A DNA stretch of 64,000 nucleotides from assembly GCA_963776845.1 (NCBI GenBank), contig CAVZOJ010000019.1, forward strand, positions 8,083 through 72,082, written 5' to 3'. The notes under the pieces are model-generated. The model saw only the letters and a program-made list of their open reading frames with translations, was not told where the DNA came from and did no database searches. This DNA is from Roseitranquillus sp963776845. GTDB taxonomy: Bacteria; Pseudomonadota; Alphaproteobacteria; Rhodobacterales; Rhodobacteraceae. Below are positions 40,418-49,488 of this stretch, in pieces. Both the position numbers and the translations under genes were made by a program. Within the stretch, counting starts at the first letter, position 1; each line of letters starts with the position of its first letter.

Positions 40418-42311
40418 CCCAAGTTCGACAGTTAATCGCGTAAGTGATTGATACTGCGCGCACCGAAGGTGCGTTTGTGTGACTACACGCGGCTTCAGGC
40501 CGGTTTTGGCAAGCTCAGTGCGTCGAAGAGTTCGAGTTGCTCCGGGGTGGTCGTGCTGGTTCCGTGAAAGGATCTTCTCGCCGATATGGGCGGTGTGTTT
40601 CTGGATGCGCGCGAGCAGGTCGAGCGCGGTGCGCGGGCTGGCGCTGTGGCCTCGCGCCTTCAAGCGCATCCGCACCACGCGGTAGAGCACGAGGGCCAGA
40701 AAGCAGATCATCGCGTGCGCCCGGATGCGCTCCGGCAGCCGGTGGTGAACCGGCGCGATCTCGATGTCGGACTTCAGGACGCGGAAGCCCCGCTCGATGT
40801 CGGCGAGGCTTCTGTATCGCGCGACGGCCTCGGCCGGCGCGATGTCCGAGGCATTGGTCAGAACCGCCAGCTTGCCGTCGAAGAGTTCGGCATCGCGGAT
40901 CGCCGCCTCGTCGATGGTGTAGCTGAACCTGTCGGCGTGCAGATCGGGCTTGATGAAGCGGGTCAGCTCCGCCTCGGCGACGGCGCGGGCGAAGCGACTG
41001 TAGGCGCCGCGATCGGAGGCACGGCGTCCGCGGGTCGTCTGCCCCTCGTCCTGGGCATCGAGCCTGGCCACCAACCTGTCCGCCATCGCCTCCAGCTCGG
41101 CGATGCGCGCCCGGCGCCTGTGGGACTGCTCTTCGGCCCGCAGGGGATCATGCGCCACGATCAGCCGGTGACCGGCAAAGGTGCTTTCGGCCACGCCATC
41201 GCGAAAGGCGAGGTTCCGGAATGCATCGATCAGCTCGGCGTATCGACGCGCGGGAACGGCGAGGATGAACTCCAGCTTGCGAGCGGAGCGCTCGGCGACC
41301 GACGTCAGCTCGGTGATGTTCTCGAGGCTGAGCAGCCCGCGATCGGCCACCAGCACCACCCGCTGGATCGGAAAGTGCGCGAGTACCTTCTCCAGCATCC
41401 CCTGCAAGGTCTTCGTCTCGGCGACGTTTCCGGGGTGGACCGTGTGCAGGAGCGGCAGACCTTCGGCGGTCTGCACCACGCCCAGGACGAACTGCCGGGC
41501 GATGCCGCCGCGCTCCTTGTTCATGCCGAAGGCGCGCAGGTCGTCGGCCACCTCGGCCTCGCCGTGGATGCGCACCGTGGTCAGGTCGTAGAACACGATC
41601 GAGAGGTCGCGATCGACCAGGGGGCGGAACTGGCGGCTCAGCGCGGCCTCGACGGGATCGAGGTTGTCCATCAGCGCGTCCATCGCGCGCAGGAGCTGCT
41701 GGTGTGTCGGGGTCTGCGGCATGCCCGGCATCGCGACCGTCTCCAGCCAGCGCAGGCAGCCCAGCTTCGACTCCGGCGCGCAAAGCCGGTTGAACACCAT
41801 CGCCCGGATCAGCGATTCTGCATCGAAGCCGCGCCGCGAGGAGCGCAGGGCCCGCTGCAAGGCCTTGTCGATCCCGAGGTCACGCCAGAGTTCGTGGAGC
41901 GCGAAGACGTCGCCGTAGCTGCGTCCGGGTTCGTGGACGACCTCGGACGCGGTGTTCTCAGCGCGGCCCACGGCCCGGTTGAGGCCATTGATCAAGGGAT
42001 CGAGCATCGAAGGGGTGAGCCTGTCGAGGCGCCCGAGGTTCGCGACCACGCGCACTCGGGACTGCCCACGGTCGTTCCGGTAAGCCTCCACGAGCTGGAG
42101 ATACTGTCGGCCGCCGGTCTTGGTGACGCGGGTATACATTGTGTAGCGAAGCTACCAGCATCGTGCATCTTCTTTCAATGCTGGTCGTCGACGTGGCGTG
42201 TGACTACTGGGGTCACCGATTTTCGGGTTGATCCCTTCGCCAAGTCATTGAAACTACGTCACCGGCCCACGCCCACGACGATGAAATAGCTCGTGAAGTG
42301 TCGAACTCCGG
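40418..42311 (-). mobile_element. IS1634-like (IS4-superfamily) insertion inside the ISNCY transposase
   Basis: Ends carry AGTTCGACA (40421-40429 region) and its reverse complement TGTCGAACT (42299-42307). The host bases TGCAC are found on both sides (40413-40417 and 42313-42317), as expected for a target-site duplication of 5-6 bp. The length of about 1.9 kb and the transposase type agree with IS1634. Confidence 0.78.
40495..42139 (-). CDS. IS1634-family DDE transposase, one frameshift near its C-terminus
   Basis: From ATG 42139: MYTRVTKTGGRQYLQLVEAY, then VFYDLTTVRIHGE, ERGGIARQFVLGVVQ, VLVADRGLLSLENI (second catalytic Asp) and YRSLADIERGFRVLKSDIEI (catalytic Glu), and HAMICFLALVLYRVVRMRL, all typical of IS1634 transposases. 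As written, the frame runs on beyond the element; shifting by one base near 40558 yields TTPEQLELFDALSLPKPA and a stop at 40495, the usual ending. All three catalytic acids are present, so it may be active if the shift is an error. Confidence 0.85.
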
Positions 42312-43328
42312 CTGCACGCTGCTGGTGTTCGTCGACGATGCGACGAGCCGGCTGATGCAGATGCGCTTCGTGCCGTCCGAGAGCACGTTCGCCTACTTCG
42401 AGGCGCTCGAGCTCTACCTTGAGGCCCATGGCCGTCCGGTCGCGTTCTACGCGGACAAGCACTCGGTGTTCCGGACCGCGAAGCCGAGCCCGCAGATGAG
42501 CGGCATGACCCAGTATCGGCCGCGCCCTCAGCGAGCTGAACATCGAAATCCTCTGCGCCAACTCGAGCCAGGCCAAGGGCCGCGTCGAGCGGGCAAACCG
42601 CACCTTGCAGGACCGCCTGGTCAAGGCGCTCCGCCTCGCCGGCATCGAGACCATCGCGGCAGGAAACGCGTTTCTGCCCGGCTTCATGGCGCGCCACAAT
42701 GCCCGCTTCGCCAAGGTGCCGGCCCGGCCCGACGACCTGCACCGGCCGCTGAACGTCGAGCCCGATCGTCTCGCTGACATCCTGTGCTATCGCGACAAGC
42801 GGTACGTCGGCCGCGACCTCACGCTCAAGCATGACCGCCGGCGGATCTGCCTGGAGGTGAACGACGTCAGCCGTGGACTGGTCGGCAAGTACGTCGACAC
42901 CTACGCCTTTGCCGACGGCCGCTTGCAAGTCCGCGCCAAGGGCCGCCTGCTGCCCCACACCGTCTTCGACCTCGACCAGCGCGTCAGCCACGCCGCGATC
43001 ACCGAGAACAAGCGGCTCGGCGAGGTCCTGGCCTTCATCAAGCGCGAGCAGGACGCCCGCCCGCCCAAGGCCAGCGTCCGGCCGACGAGCGCGCGGACCA
43101 ATTACCAGAAGACCGGCCGGCGCAATCTCGAAGGCTGGAACTCGAAGCTGGCACGGCGGGCAAAGCGCCGCGCCGACGCGTCCCGCGGGGCCGGGCAGGT
43201 CTCCGATCCCTGACCTCTCCGCCCTGCCCGGCCCCGCTCGCCGACCGCCCTCGGTGACATTCCTGCTTTGCGCGAACGGTGACATTTCAGGATGGTTGCA
43301 ACAGGCTTGTACGCGGGTGGATTCACAT

Positions 43329-44419
43329 CCGAAGTGCAACTTCTGTAGCAAAACAGAAGGTTACATGGGAGGATGATCGGTGCCCCGTTCATATGCTCAT
43401 CTCGATCTCGACGAACGCCGCAGGCTGGCCGAATGGCGCGCGGCGAAGATCCCGGTCAAGGAGATCGCGCTGCGTCTCGGCCGTGACGCCTCGACGCTCT
43501 ACCGCGAGCTGAAGCGCAACTTCTTCCGCGACGTCGAACTGCCCGAGCTCAACGGCTACCATGCGGTGGCGGCCCAGGACATGGCGGAGCGTCGCCGCGC
43601 CGTGCATCGAAAGATGGTCGTGCACCCGACACTGAAGCTTGCCGTCGTGGACCGGCTCAAGGCCGGCTGGTCGCCGGAACAGATCGCCGGTCGGATGCGG
43701 CTCGAGCGGCATCCGGTCCGCGTGTCGCACGAGACGATCTACCGCTTCGCGTACTCTAAGTCCGGCCTCTCCGAGGAGCTCTACCGCCACCTCCCGGAGC
43801 ACCGCCGGCGACGTCGGCCACGGGCCGCGCGACGGCACCACGGCGTGCGGTTCTCCAACGAGGTCAGCATTGCGCAGCGCCCCGATATCATTGGCCGGCG
43901 CACCGAGTTCGGCCATTGGGAAGCTGACCTCGTCATGTTCCGCAAGGAGTTCGGCAAGACGAACCTCGCCTCCGTGGTCGAGCGCGTCAGCCGGTTCACG
44001 CTCCTGCTGAAGAACCGCGACCGGCAGTCCAGGCCGGTCATGGAGGCGCTGATCTCCGGCCTCGCGGCCCTGCCCTTGACGGCGCGCCGCTCGATCACCT
44101 TCGACCGCGGCGACCCGCGTTCACCGCCTGGCCGCATTTGCAGGCCGGGCTCGGCGTCCAGACCTGGTTCTGCGATCCGCAGTCGCCCTGGCAGAAAGGC
44201 ACCGTCGAGAACACCAACGGGAGGCTCCGCCGCTACCTGCCGCGCCAGGTCGATCCCACGGCGCTCACAGATCGATCTCTGAGGTCGATCTGCGACCGCC
44301 TCAACGCCACACCCCGGAAATGCCTCGGCTACCGGACACCGGCCGAGGTGTTCCGCGAGAAGATGATGGAGGCCATCAGCTCAGGCACCTAAGCTGGACG
44401 TACAGAAACTGCACTTCGG
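43329..44419 (+). mobile_element. IS30-like insertion sequence
   Basis: Terminal inverted repeats CCGAAGTGCAACTTCTGTA (43329-43347) and, reversed, CCGAAGTGCAGTTTCTGTA (44419-44401) match at 17 of 19 bases and enclose an IS30 transposase. It lies 39 bases from the end of the ISNCY-like element. A clear target duplication is not visible. Confidence 0.82.
43380..44392 (+). CDS. IS30-family transposase, one frameshift
   Basis: From the GTG at 43380: MPRSYAHLDLDERRRLAEW, a DNA-binding helix-turn-helix (PVKEIALRLGRDASTLYREL), GWSPEQIAGRM, and the DDE core starting GHWEADLVMF and ending in PWQKGTVENTNGRLRRYLPR (the catalytic Glu region). The frame shifts by two bases near 44112-44116 (extra G after GGC, extra C after ACC) and continues to 44392. 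The first Asp, the second Asp region (TFDRG) and the Glu are all present. An AGGAGG-like site occurs upstream (GGGAGGATG). Confidence 0.82.
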
Positions 44420-44551
44420 CGAGAGCCCACACGATGGCGACGCTATGGGTCACCTCCGTCGAAGACAAGTGCCGCTTTCCGCTGCGCCACTCCTCGGATA
44501 GCGAAGGAGCGAAGGAGCGAAGGCGGGAAACGGAGCCGAGGCGACGGAGAA

Positions 44552-45421
44552 ATGATGCGGGTTCTGGTGTTCGGACGGACGGGGCAGGTGGCGACCGAGA
44601 TCGGGCGTGCTAGGCCCGGGCGCGGTGCGGCTGGGCCGCGACGAGGCGGATCTCGCCGATCCTGCCGCCTGCGCGCGGGGCCGTGGCGGAGGCCGAGGGC
44701 CGACGCGGTGATCAACGCCGCCGCATGGACCGCAGTAGACGCCGCCGAGACCGAGCGGGCGGCGGCCTTCGCCGTTAATGCCGAGGCGCCCGCGGCGATC
44801 GCCCGGGCCTGCGCGGCGCGAGGGCTGCCGCTGGTTCACATCTCGACCGACTACGTCTTTGACGGCAGCGGCGAACGGCTTTGGGCGCCCGGCGACCCGA
44901 CCGGCCCCCTGGGCACCTACGGCGCATCCAAGCTCGCGGGCGAGGAGGGGGTGCGCGGGGCGGCCGGTCCGCACGCGATCCTGCGCACCTCATGGGTGTT
45001 CTCGGCCCATGGGGGCAACTTCGTGAAGACGATGCTGCGCCTCGGGGCCGAGCGCGACCGCCTGCGGATCGTCGCCGACCAGGTCGGCGGGCCGACGCCT
45101 GCCGACGCCATCGCAGCGGCCTGCCTGACGATCGCCCGCGCCCTTGCCGAGGCGCCGGAGAAAACCGGCACGTACCACTTCTCCGGCGCGCCGGATGTCA
45201 GCTGGGCCGACTTCGCCCGCGCGATCTTCCGGCGGGCGGACCTGTCCGTCGCGGTCGAGGACATCCCGACCGAGGCCTACCCGACCCCCGCCCCGCGGCC
45301 GCGGAACTCTCGCCTGGACTGTAGCACCACCGAGACGGCGTTCGGGATTGTCAGGCCCGACTGGCGGACCGGACTGGACCGTGTGCTGTCCGGGCTCGGC
45401 TCAGCCGCGCCGACGGCGTAG
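44552..45421 (+). CDS. rmlD: dTDP-4-dehydrorhamnose reductase (289 aa)
   Basis: Reduces dTDP-4-dehydro-6-deoxy-L-mannose to dTDP-L-rhamnose. It begins with the NAD(P)-binding VLVFGRTGQVATEIGR, then NAAAWTAVDAAE, HISTDYVFDGSGE (with the catalytic Thr and Tyr region), TYGASKLAGEE (YxxxK) and RTSWVFSAHGGNFVKTM. Between about 44610 and 44700 the frame is locally wrong (the family text GPGAVRLGRDEADLADPAA is in another frame), which means two compensating indels; the ORF stays open. rmlA, rmlB and rmlC are not in this window. Its end overlaps the convergent VPLPA-CTERM gene by 21 bases. Confidence 0.88.
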   Translation: MMRVLVFGRTGQVATEIGRARPGRGAAGPRRGGSRRSCRLRAGPWRRPRADAVINAAAWTAVDAAETERAAAFAVNAEAPAAIARACAARGLPLVHISTDYVFDGSGERLWAPGDPTGPLGTYGASKLAGEEGVRGAAGPHAILRTSWVFSAHGGNFVKTMLRLGAERDRLRIVADQVGGPTPADAIAAACLTIARALAEAPEKTGTYHFSGAPDVSWADFARAIFRRADLSVAVEDIPTEAYPTPAPRPRNSRLDCSTTETAFGIVRPDWRTGLDRVLSGLGSAAPTA

Positions 45422-46006
45422 GCCGGCCAGCGCGGCGAAGCCGCCGAGTGCCAGCGGCAGCGTCGCCGGCAGCGGCACCACGCCTGCGGGCGCCTGCGCG
45501 AAGGTCACGTCGATCTGCATCAGCGCCCCGGCGATCATGCCGACGTCCTCGAAGTCGACAATGATGCCGTTGCCGTCGTCCGTCACGCTGACGGTATTGG
45601 CGGCGATCCCGGTAAAGCCTTCGGACGAGGCAATTCCGGCGGTCAGGATTCGCATGATCGAGTCTGCCTCATCGGCGAAGAAGAAGCCGAAGGTGCCCGG
45701 CGCCTGCTGGATCTCCTGGTTCGAGACCAGCACAATCTGACTTGCTCCGATGTCGATGTCGAAGCTGAAGAAGCCGCCGTCGGTAAAGCCGAAATCCTCG
45801 AGCTCGACGCCATCGTTGGCGACGACCACTTCCTCGGCCGTGGCGAACTCAGGATCGCCGAGGAACTCGCTCACGCGGATCTGCTGCCCGTCGAAGGACA
45901 GCGCTGCGGCCTCTGCGTCGCCGGTTCCCATCGCCAGCCCGGCCCCGACGACCATGGCCCACGTCGCGATCTTCCACCCGTTAGCCGTGCTATGTTCAGA
46001 AAGCAT
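45401..46006 (-). CDS. VPLPA-CTERM sorting-domain protein (201 aa)
   Basis: The start at ATG 46006 (GGGGA at good spacing; an ATG at 46021 is also open) leads into a signal peptide (WKIATWAMVVGAGLAM...ADAEAA region). A beta-rich body without cysteines follows, then the C-terminal signal VVPLPATLPLALGG, a hydrophobic helix and GLRRRRG. This ending is processed by exosortases in Rhodobacterales and is linked to extracellular polysaccharide clusters. It is intact, unlike the first copy at 5754. Its upstream region is A+T-rich and includes TTTAACGTG at about 46063. No exosortase gene is in the window. Confidence 0.88.
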   Translation of the reverse strand: MLSEHSTANGWKIATWAMVVGAGLAMGTGDAEAAALSFDGQQIRVSEFLGDPEFATAEEVVVANDGVELEDFGFTDGGFFSFDIDIGASQIVLVSNQEIQQAPGTFGFFFADEADSIMRILTAGIASSEGFTGIAANTVSVTDDGNGIIVDFEDVGMIAGALMQIDVTFAQAPAGVVPLPATLPLALGGFAALAGLRRRRG

Positions 46007-46260
46007 CTTTTCCCCACTCATTCTAAGTCCCTACCTTTTACCATCGCGTACACTATCGGTATTTAACGTGGGGCAAAGAAAAATTCTTTCAAGTCTTTGT
46101 TTGAACTGACTTTTTAGGTGTTTTTTTGCCGGCTGGATCAATCTTGGGGCTAAGTCAGGCTTCCTGTGGTGGTGCTCGCGCGAGGGATCGTATCTTGGAG
46201 CGGGTGCTGCCGGCGAATATGCGGGGGCACGTGCTGCCGTCCGACCCCAGGAGGTTCGAG

Positions 46261-47217
46261 ATGTCCGATCCCGCGCCTGTGCGCCGTTATGTGCTGATCT
46301 CGCCCTGCCGGGACGAGGCGGAGTACATGCGCCACACGCTCGACAGCGTGGTCGGCCAGAGGGTGCGGCCGGCGAAGTGGGTGATCGTCGACGACGGCTC
46401 GACCGACGCGACGCCCGACATCCTCGCCGAATACGCCGCGGCGCACGACTGGATCGAGGTCGTGGCAAAGCCCGACCGCGGCGCCCGCGCAGTCGGCCCC
46501 GGCGTGATCGAGGCGTTCTATGCAGGCCTCGCGCGGGTGGACCTCGCGGACTACGCCTATCTGTGCAAGCTCGACCTCGATCTCGACCTGCCCGCCGGCT
46601 ACTTCGAGGGGCTGATGCGGCGGATGGAGGCCGACCCGCGCATCGGCACCGCCTCCGGCAAGCCCTATGTCCGCCGCGGCGGGGCACTCGTCTCGGAGCG
46701 GCGCGGCGACGAGATGTCGGTCGGCATGACCAAGTTCTACCGCACCGCCTGCTTCGTTCAGATCGGCGGCTTCGTGCGCGAGGTGATGTGGGACGCGCTC
46801 GACTGCCACAAGGCGCGGCAGCTCGGCTGGAAGGCGGTGAGCTGGGATGACCCCGAGCTGCGCTTCGAGCACCTGCGGCCGATGGGGTCGTCGCAGACCT
46901 CGATCTACACCGGCCGGCGGCGGCATGGCTTTGGCCAGTACTACATGGGCTCGGACCCGCTCTACTACGCGGCGACCTGCGTCTTCCGGATGAGCGAGCC
47001 GCCCTACGTGCTTGGCGGGCTCGCCATGCTGCAGGGCTACCTTGGCGCCTGGTGGAGCCGCGCGCCCAGGCACGACGATGCCGAACTCCGCCGCTTCATC
47101 CGCGCCTGGCAGCGCCGTGCGCTTCGCAAGGGCAAGGCTCGCGCCACCGCCGAGGTCGAGGCCGAGCGCGCGGGGCGGTTCGACCCCGCGGTGGGGGGCG
47201 AGCTGGTCCACGCCTGA
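46261..47217 (+). CDS. GT2 glycosyltransferase (318 aa)
   Basis: The ATG at 46261 has AGGAGG six bases upstream, the strongest ribosome site in the window. The GT-A domain has YVLISPCRDEAEYMRHTL, VIVDDGSTDATPDIL, and CKLDLDLDLPAGYFEGLM with the metal-binding D-L-D, followed by a catalytic-region helix and a membrane-associated end. A longer open frame upstream is not coding. It is divergent from the VPLPA-CTERM gene. No sugar specificity can be read. Confidence 0.9.
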   Translation: MSDPAPVRRYVLISPCRDEAEYMRHTLDSVVGQRVRPAKWVIVDDGSTDATPDILAEYAAAHDWIEVVAKPDRGARAVGPGVIEAFYAGLARVDLADYAYLCKLDLDLDLPAGYFEGLMRRMEADPRIGTASGKPYVRRGGALVSERRGDEMSVGMTKFYRTACFVQIGGFVREVMWDALDCHKARQLGWKAVSWDDPELRFEHLRPMGSSQTSIYTGRRRHGFGQYYMGSDPLYYAATCVFRMSEPPYVLGGLAMLQGYLGAWWSRAPRHDDAELRRFIRAWQRRALRKGKARATAEVEAERAGRFDPAVGGELVHA

Positions 47218-47418
47218 GGCGCAGTGACGAGGACCAGACGCGAACGTCGCGCCGTCGCAGGCGCGACCGCTTCGCCCGATGGGAAAAGACACGCTCGGGG
47301 TGGCGATGCAGGGGGCACACCGCCCGCCGTTTGACATTCAATCGGACATTCCCGCGCTGCCGACGCGGATGATCGCGCCGCTCATCCCCAAGAACTCCGA
47401 CCTTCGGCGCGCGACATC

Positions 47419-48744
47419 CTACGACGACGAGTTCCGGCCCGTTCCCGACTGGCGGTTCTCCGGATGCTGAGGGCGGTGAGTGGTTGGACCATCCCCGTCG
47501 ACCTCGAACCGGATCCCTTTAGGCGCGGTTCCCGCGAAGAGCGCCTCGAGCCGGGCCGCCTCCTTGTGGAGGTCGAATTCGGCGGTGACCCGGGCGCGTC
47601 CGGCCTCGCCCATGCGGCGGCGAAGGTCGGGGTCGGCGAGGAGATCCGACATGGCACGAGCGAGGGCGAGGGTATCGCCCGGTGGCGCAAGCAGGCCCGC
47701 CGTGCCCTCCTCGACCAGTTCGGGAATGCCCGCGATACGGGTCGCGACGACCGGTAGGCGTGCGGCCATCGCCTCCATCAGCACGACGGGGACCCCCTCG
47801 GCGAAGGACGGCAGGACGAAGAGATCGGCCTGCCCGAGCGCCTCGGCCACCTCGTTCTGGCTGCAGTAGCCGGCGAAGCGCACCGCCTCGCCGAGCCCCA
47901 GCTCGTGCGCGAGCGCCTCGACCTTCGCCCGTTCGCCGCCGTCTCCGATGAGCGTGAGCGTGGCGTCGGGATGCTCCTTCAGGACCTCGCAGAAGGCCCT
48001 GAGCAGCACCAGCACCCCCTTCACCGCCGCGAGCCGCCCGACGAAGAGAAGGTGCTTGCCATGACGTTCGCGCGGTCCGCCGTCATACCGGGCGGGATCG
48101 ACGCCGCAATGCACGATGCGCAACTTCTCCCAGTGCTTGGGGTCGGCGAAGATCATCCCCTGGCTGCGGCAGAAATGACTGATGCAGGCGACGAAGCGGG
48201 CCCGCGCGATCTTTTCGTCGATCCGCCACCGCTGCGGCTCGAAGAAGATCGTGGGGCCGTGCATCGTGTAGCTGAAGGGGATCCCCGAGAGCGCGCTCGT
48301 CAGCATTGCGACGGAGCAGGACGAGTTGCCGAAATGGTTGTGCAGGTGCGTGATGCCCTGGGCCTTGAGGTGCCGCGTCAGCACCAGCGCCTCGACGAAG
48401 TAGAACATCTGCCACAGGAGCGCCACGGGCCCCGGCGGACGGGTCTTCCAGGCCAGTCCAAGCGCCCCGAAGAACCGCCCCGGCGTCTTCAGCGCGGCGA
48501 ACTTGGCCGCGACCAGGGTCGCCGGTTTCTTCGCCCGCTCGATCACGTAGAAGGTGCTCGCCGCCGCCGCCTGCTCGGCGGGACCGCGGTGATGCTCGGC
48601 CCCGGTGCGGCGGATCGCGCAGGTCTCGACCGCGAGCCCTCGGGCCCGCAGCGCCTCGACCTCGCGCAGGATGAACGTGTGCGAGACGGCCGGATACTCT
48701 CCGGTGAGGTAGGCGATGCGAAGCGGCAGGTGCGTGTCGGTCAT
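47419..48744 (-). CDS. GT4-family glycosyltransferase (441 aa)
   Basis: GT-B fold. The N-terminal region has AYLTGEYPAVSHTFILREVE, a signature of the colanic-acid-type (WcaL-like) glycosyltransferases. HLHNHFGNSSCSVAML and FSYTMHGPTIFFEP follow. The C-terminal domain has VGRLAAVKGVLVLLRA, LIGDGGERA and the E-x7-E within SFAEGVPVVLMEAMAARLP. The ATG at 48744 is used. It follows the acyltransferase gene after 111 bases on the same strand, likely the same operon. It transfers a hexose to a lipid-linked intermediate, inferred from the family. Confidence 0.9.
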   Translation of the reverse strand: MTDTHLPLRIAYLTGEYPAVSHTFILREVEALRARGLAVETCAIRRTGAEHHRGPAEQAAAASTFYVIERAKKPATLVAAKFAALKTPGRFFGALGLAWKTRPPGPVALLWQMFYFVEALVLTRHLKAQGITHLHNHFGNSSCSVAMLTSALSGIPFSYTMHGPTIFFEPQRWRIDEKIARARFVACISHFCRSQGMIFADPKHWEKLRIVHCGVDPARYDGGPRERHGKHLLFVGRLAAVKGVLVLLRAFCEVLKEHPDATLTLIGDGGERAKVEALAHELGLGEAVRFAGYCSQNEVAEALGQADLFVLPSFAEGVPVVLMEAMAARLPVVATRIAGIPELVEEGTAGLLAPPGDTLALARAMSDLLADPDLRRRMGEAGRARVTAEFDLHKEAARLEALFAGTAPKGIRFEVDGDGPTTHRPQHPENRQSGTGRNSSS

Positions 48745-48855
48745 CTCGGAGAGCCTTGCAGCGTCGCGAGTTCGGCGACCCGCACTTCCGGGAGGCGGTA
48801 TCCCCCAGAGACACCGGAGCCACAAGGGACGCCGGCGACCCGCCGGCGAACGCGA

Positions 48856-49467
48856 TCAGTCAGGAAAGAAATATGCCTGCCTCTGCCGCGCCAGCTCCGG
48901 CTCGAGCGCCGGGTCGTACTCCCCTGCGCGCCGTTCGACGATCTCGCGCCAGGGATAGGTGTCATGGCGAGCCTGCATCCGTTCCACCAGCGCGTCCAGC
49001 GTCATGATCTTCTTCGCCGGCGAGCCCACGACGACGCTGTTCTCCTCGATCCGCCCCTTCACGACCGCGCCGGCGCCGACCAGCACCCGGTTGCCGATCT
49101 CGGTCCCCGGCAGGACGATCGTGCCGTAGCCGATGAAGACGTCCGAGCCGATCCGAATGCTGCCGACCGCGTCGAGCTTGCAGCCGTAGGCCCGGTTGAT
49201 CATGTTGACCGAGCCATCATGCGTGTTCAGCCACGCACCGGCGATCCTGACATTGTCGCCGATGCTGATCAGATGCGTTCCCGAAAAAAATGTGCTGGGG
49301 TTGATCGCACAGTTGTTTCCGAACGCATGGAACCCCCCGTGGCGCCGAAGGAACTCGGCCCAGTCCTGCAGGCTCGGGCGTGCGAGCTTGCGCCAGAGGC
49401 CGACGTTCCTGCCCGATTCCAGCGCCCGGCGACGGAAGAACTTGGCTGCCGTCTTTCTCATTCGCAC
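48856..49467 (-). CDS. hexapeptide-repeat acyltransferase (203 aa)
   Basis: Left-handed beta-helix with imperfect hexapeptide turns: FGNNCAINPSTFFSG, ISIGDNVRIAGAWLN, IRIGSDVFIGYGTIVLPG, IGNRVLVGAGAVVKGRI and NSVVVGSPAKKI. This is the fold of CoA-dependent O-acetyltransferases of the Wba/Maa type, which decorate polysaccharides. The GTG at 49467 follows GGGAGAA, a better site than the ATG two codons later. It lies 22 bases from the stop of the preceding gene (49489) in the same operon. Confidence 0.88.
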   Translation of the reverse strand: MRMRKTAAKFFRRRALESGRNVGLWRKLARPSLQDWAEFLRRHGGFHAFGNNCAINPSTFFSGTHLISIGDNVRIAGAWLNTHDGSVNMINRAYGCKLDAVGSIRIGSDVFIGYGTIVLPGTEIGNRVLVGAGAVVKGRIEENSVVVGSPAKKIMTLDALVERMQARHDTYPWREIVERRAGEYDPALEPELARQRQAYFFPD

Positions 49468-49488
49468 TGCAATTCTCCCAAAACGCCG

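Larger units (their letters stand above)
39936..43213 (+). pseudogene. ISNCY-family transposase, interrupted by an IS1634-like element
   Basis: The N-terminal part (39936-40417) has helix-turn-helix features (MLALSRRQMFRLLKRYR) and the start of the DDE domain with QIDGSDHRWFEDR. The C-terminal part resumes at 42318 with LLVFVDDATSRLMQM, then changes frame near 42510 (LNIEILCANSSQAKGRVERANR) and ends at 43213. Removing 40418-42317 joins GAGCCATGCAC directly to GCTGCTG and restores a continuous frame (EPCTLLVF). The gene is therefore inactive through insertion, plus one further single-base shift. Confidence 0.82.
39868..43290 (+). mobile_element. ISNCY-like insertion sequence, split by another IS
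   Basis: Its ends are related inverted repeats: AAATGTCACC...GCAAAGCAG...TGTCACC at 39869-39902 and its reverse complement (CGGTGACATTCCTGCTTTGCG...GGTGACATTTC) at 43253-43289. Inside is one transposase gene, interrupted at 40417/42312 by an IS1634-like element. Subterminal TGTCACC is repeated at each end. Confidence 0.75.

Noticed and set aside
40349..40494. The extended 3' end of the IS1634 transposase frame
   Set aside because: It reads out of the element and into the antisense of the ISNCY transposase. The other frame gives the usual family ending at 40495.
44502..44523. Short tandem GCGAAGGA repeats before rmlD
   Set aside because: Only two to three copies of an 8-mer just after the IS30 element; too small to interpret.
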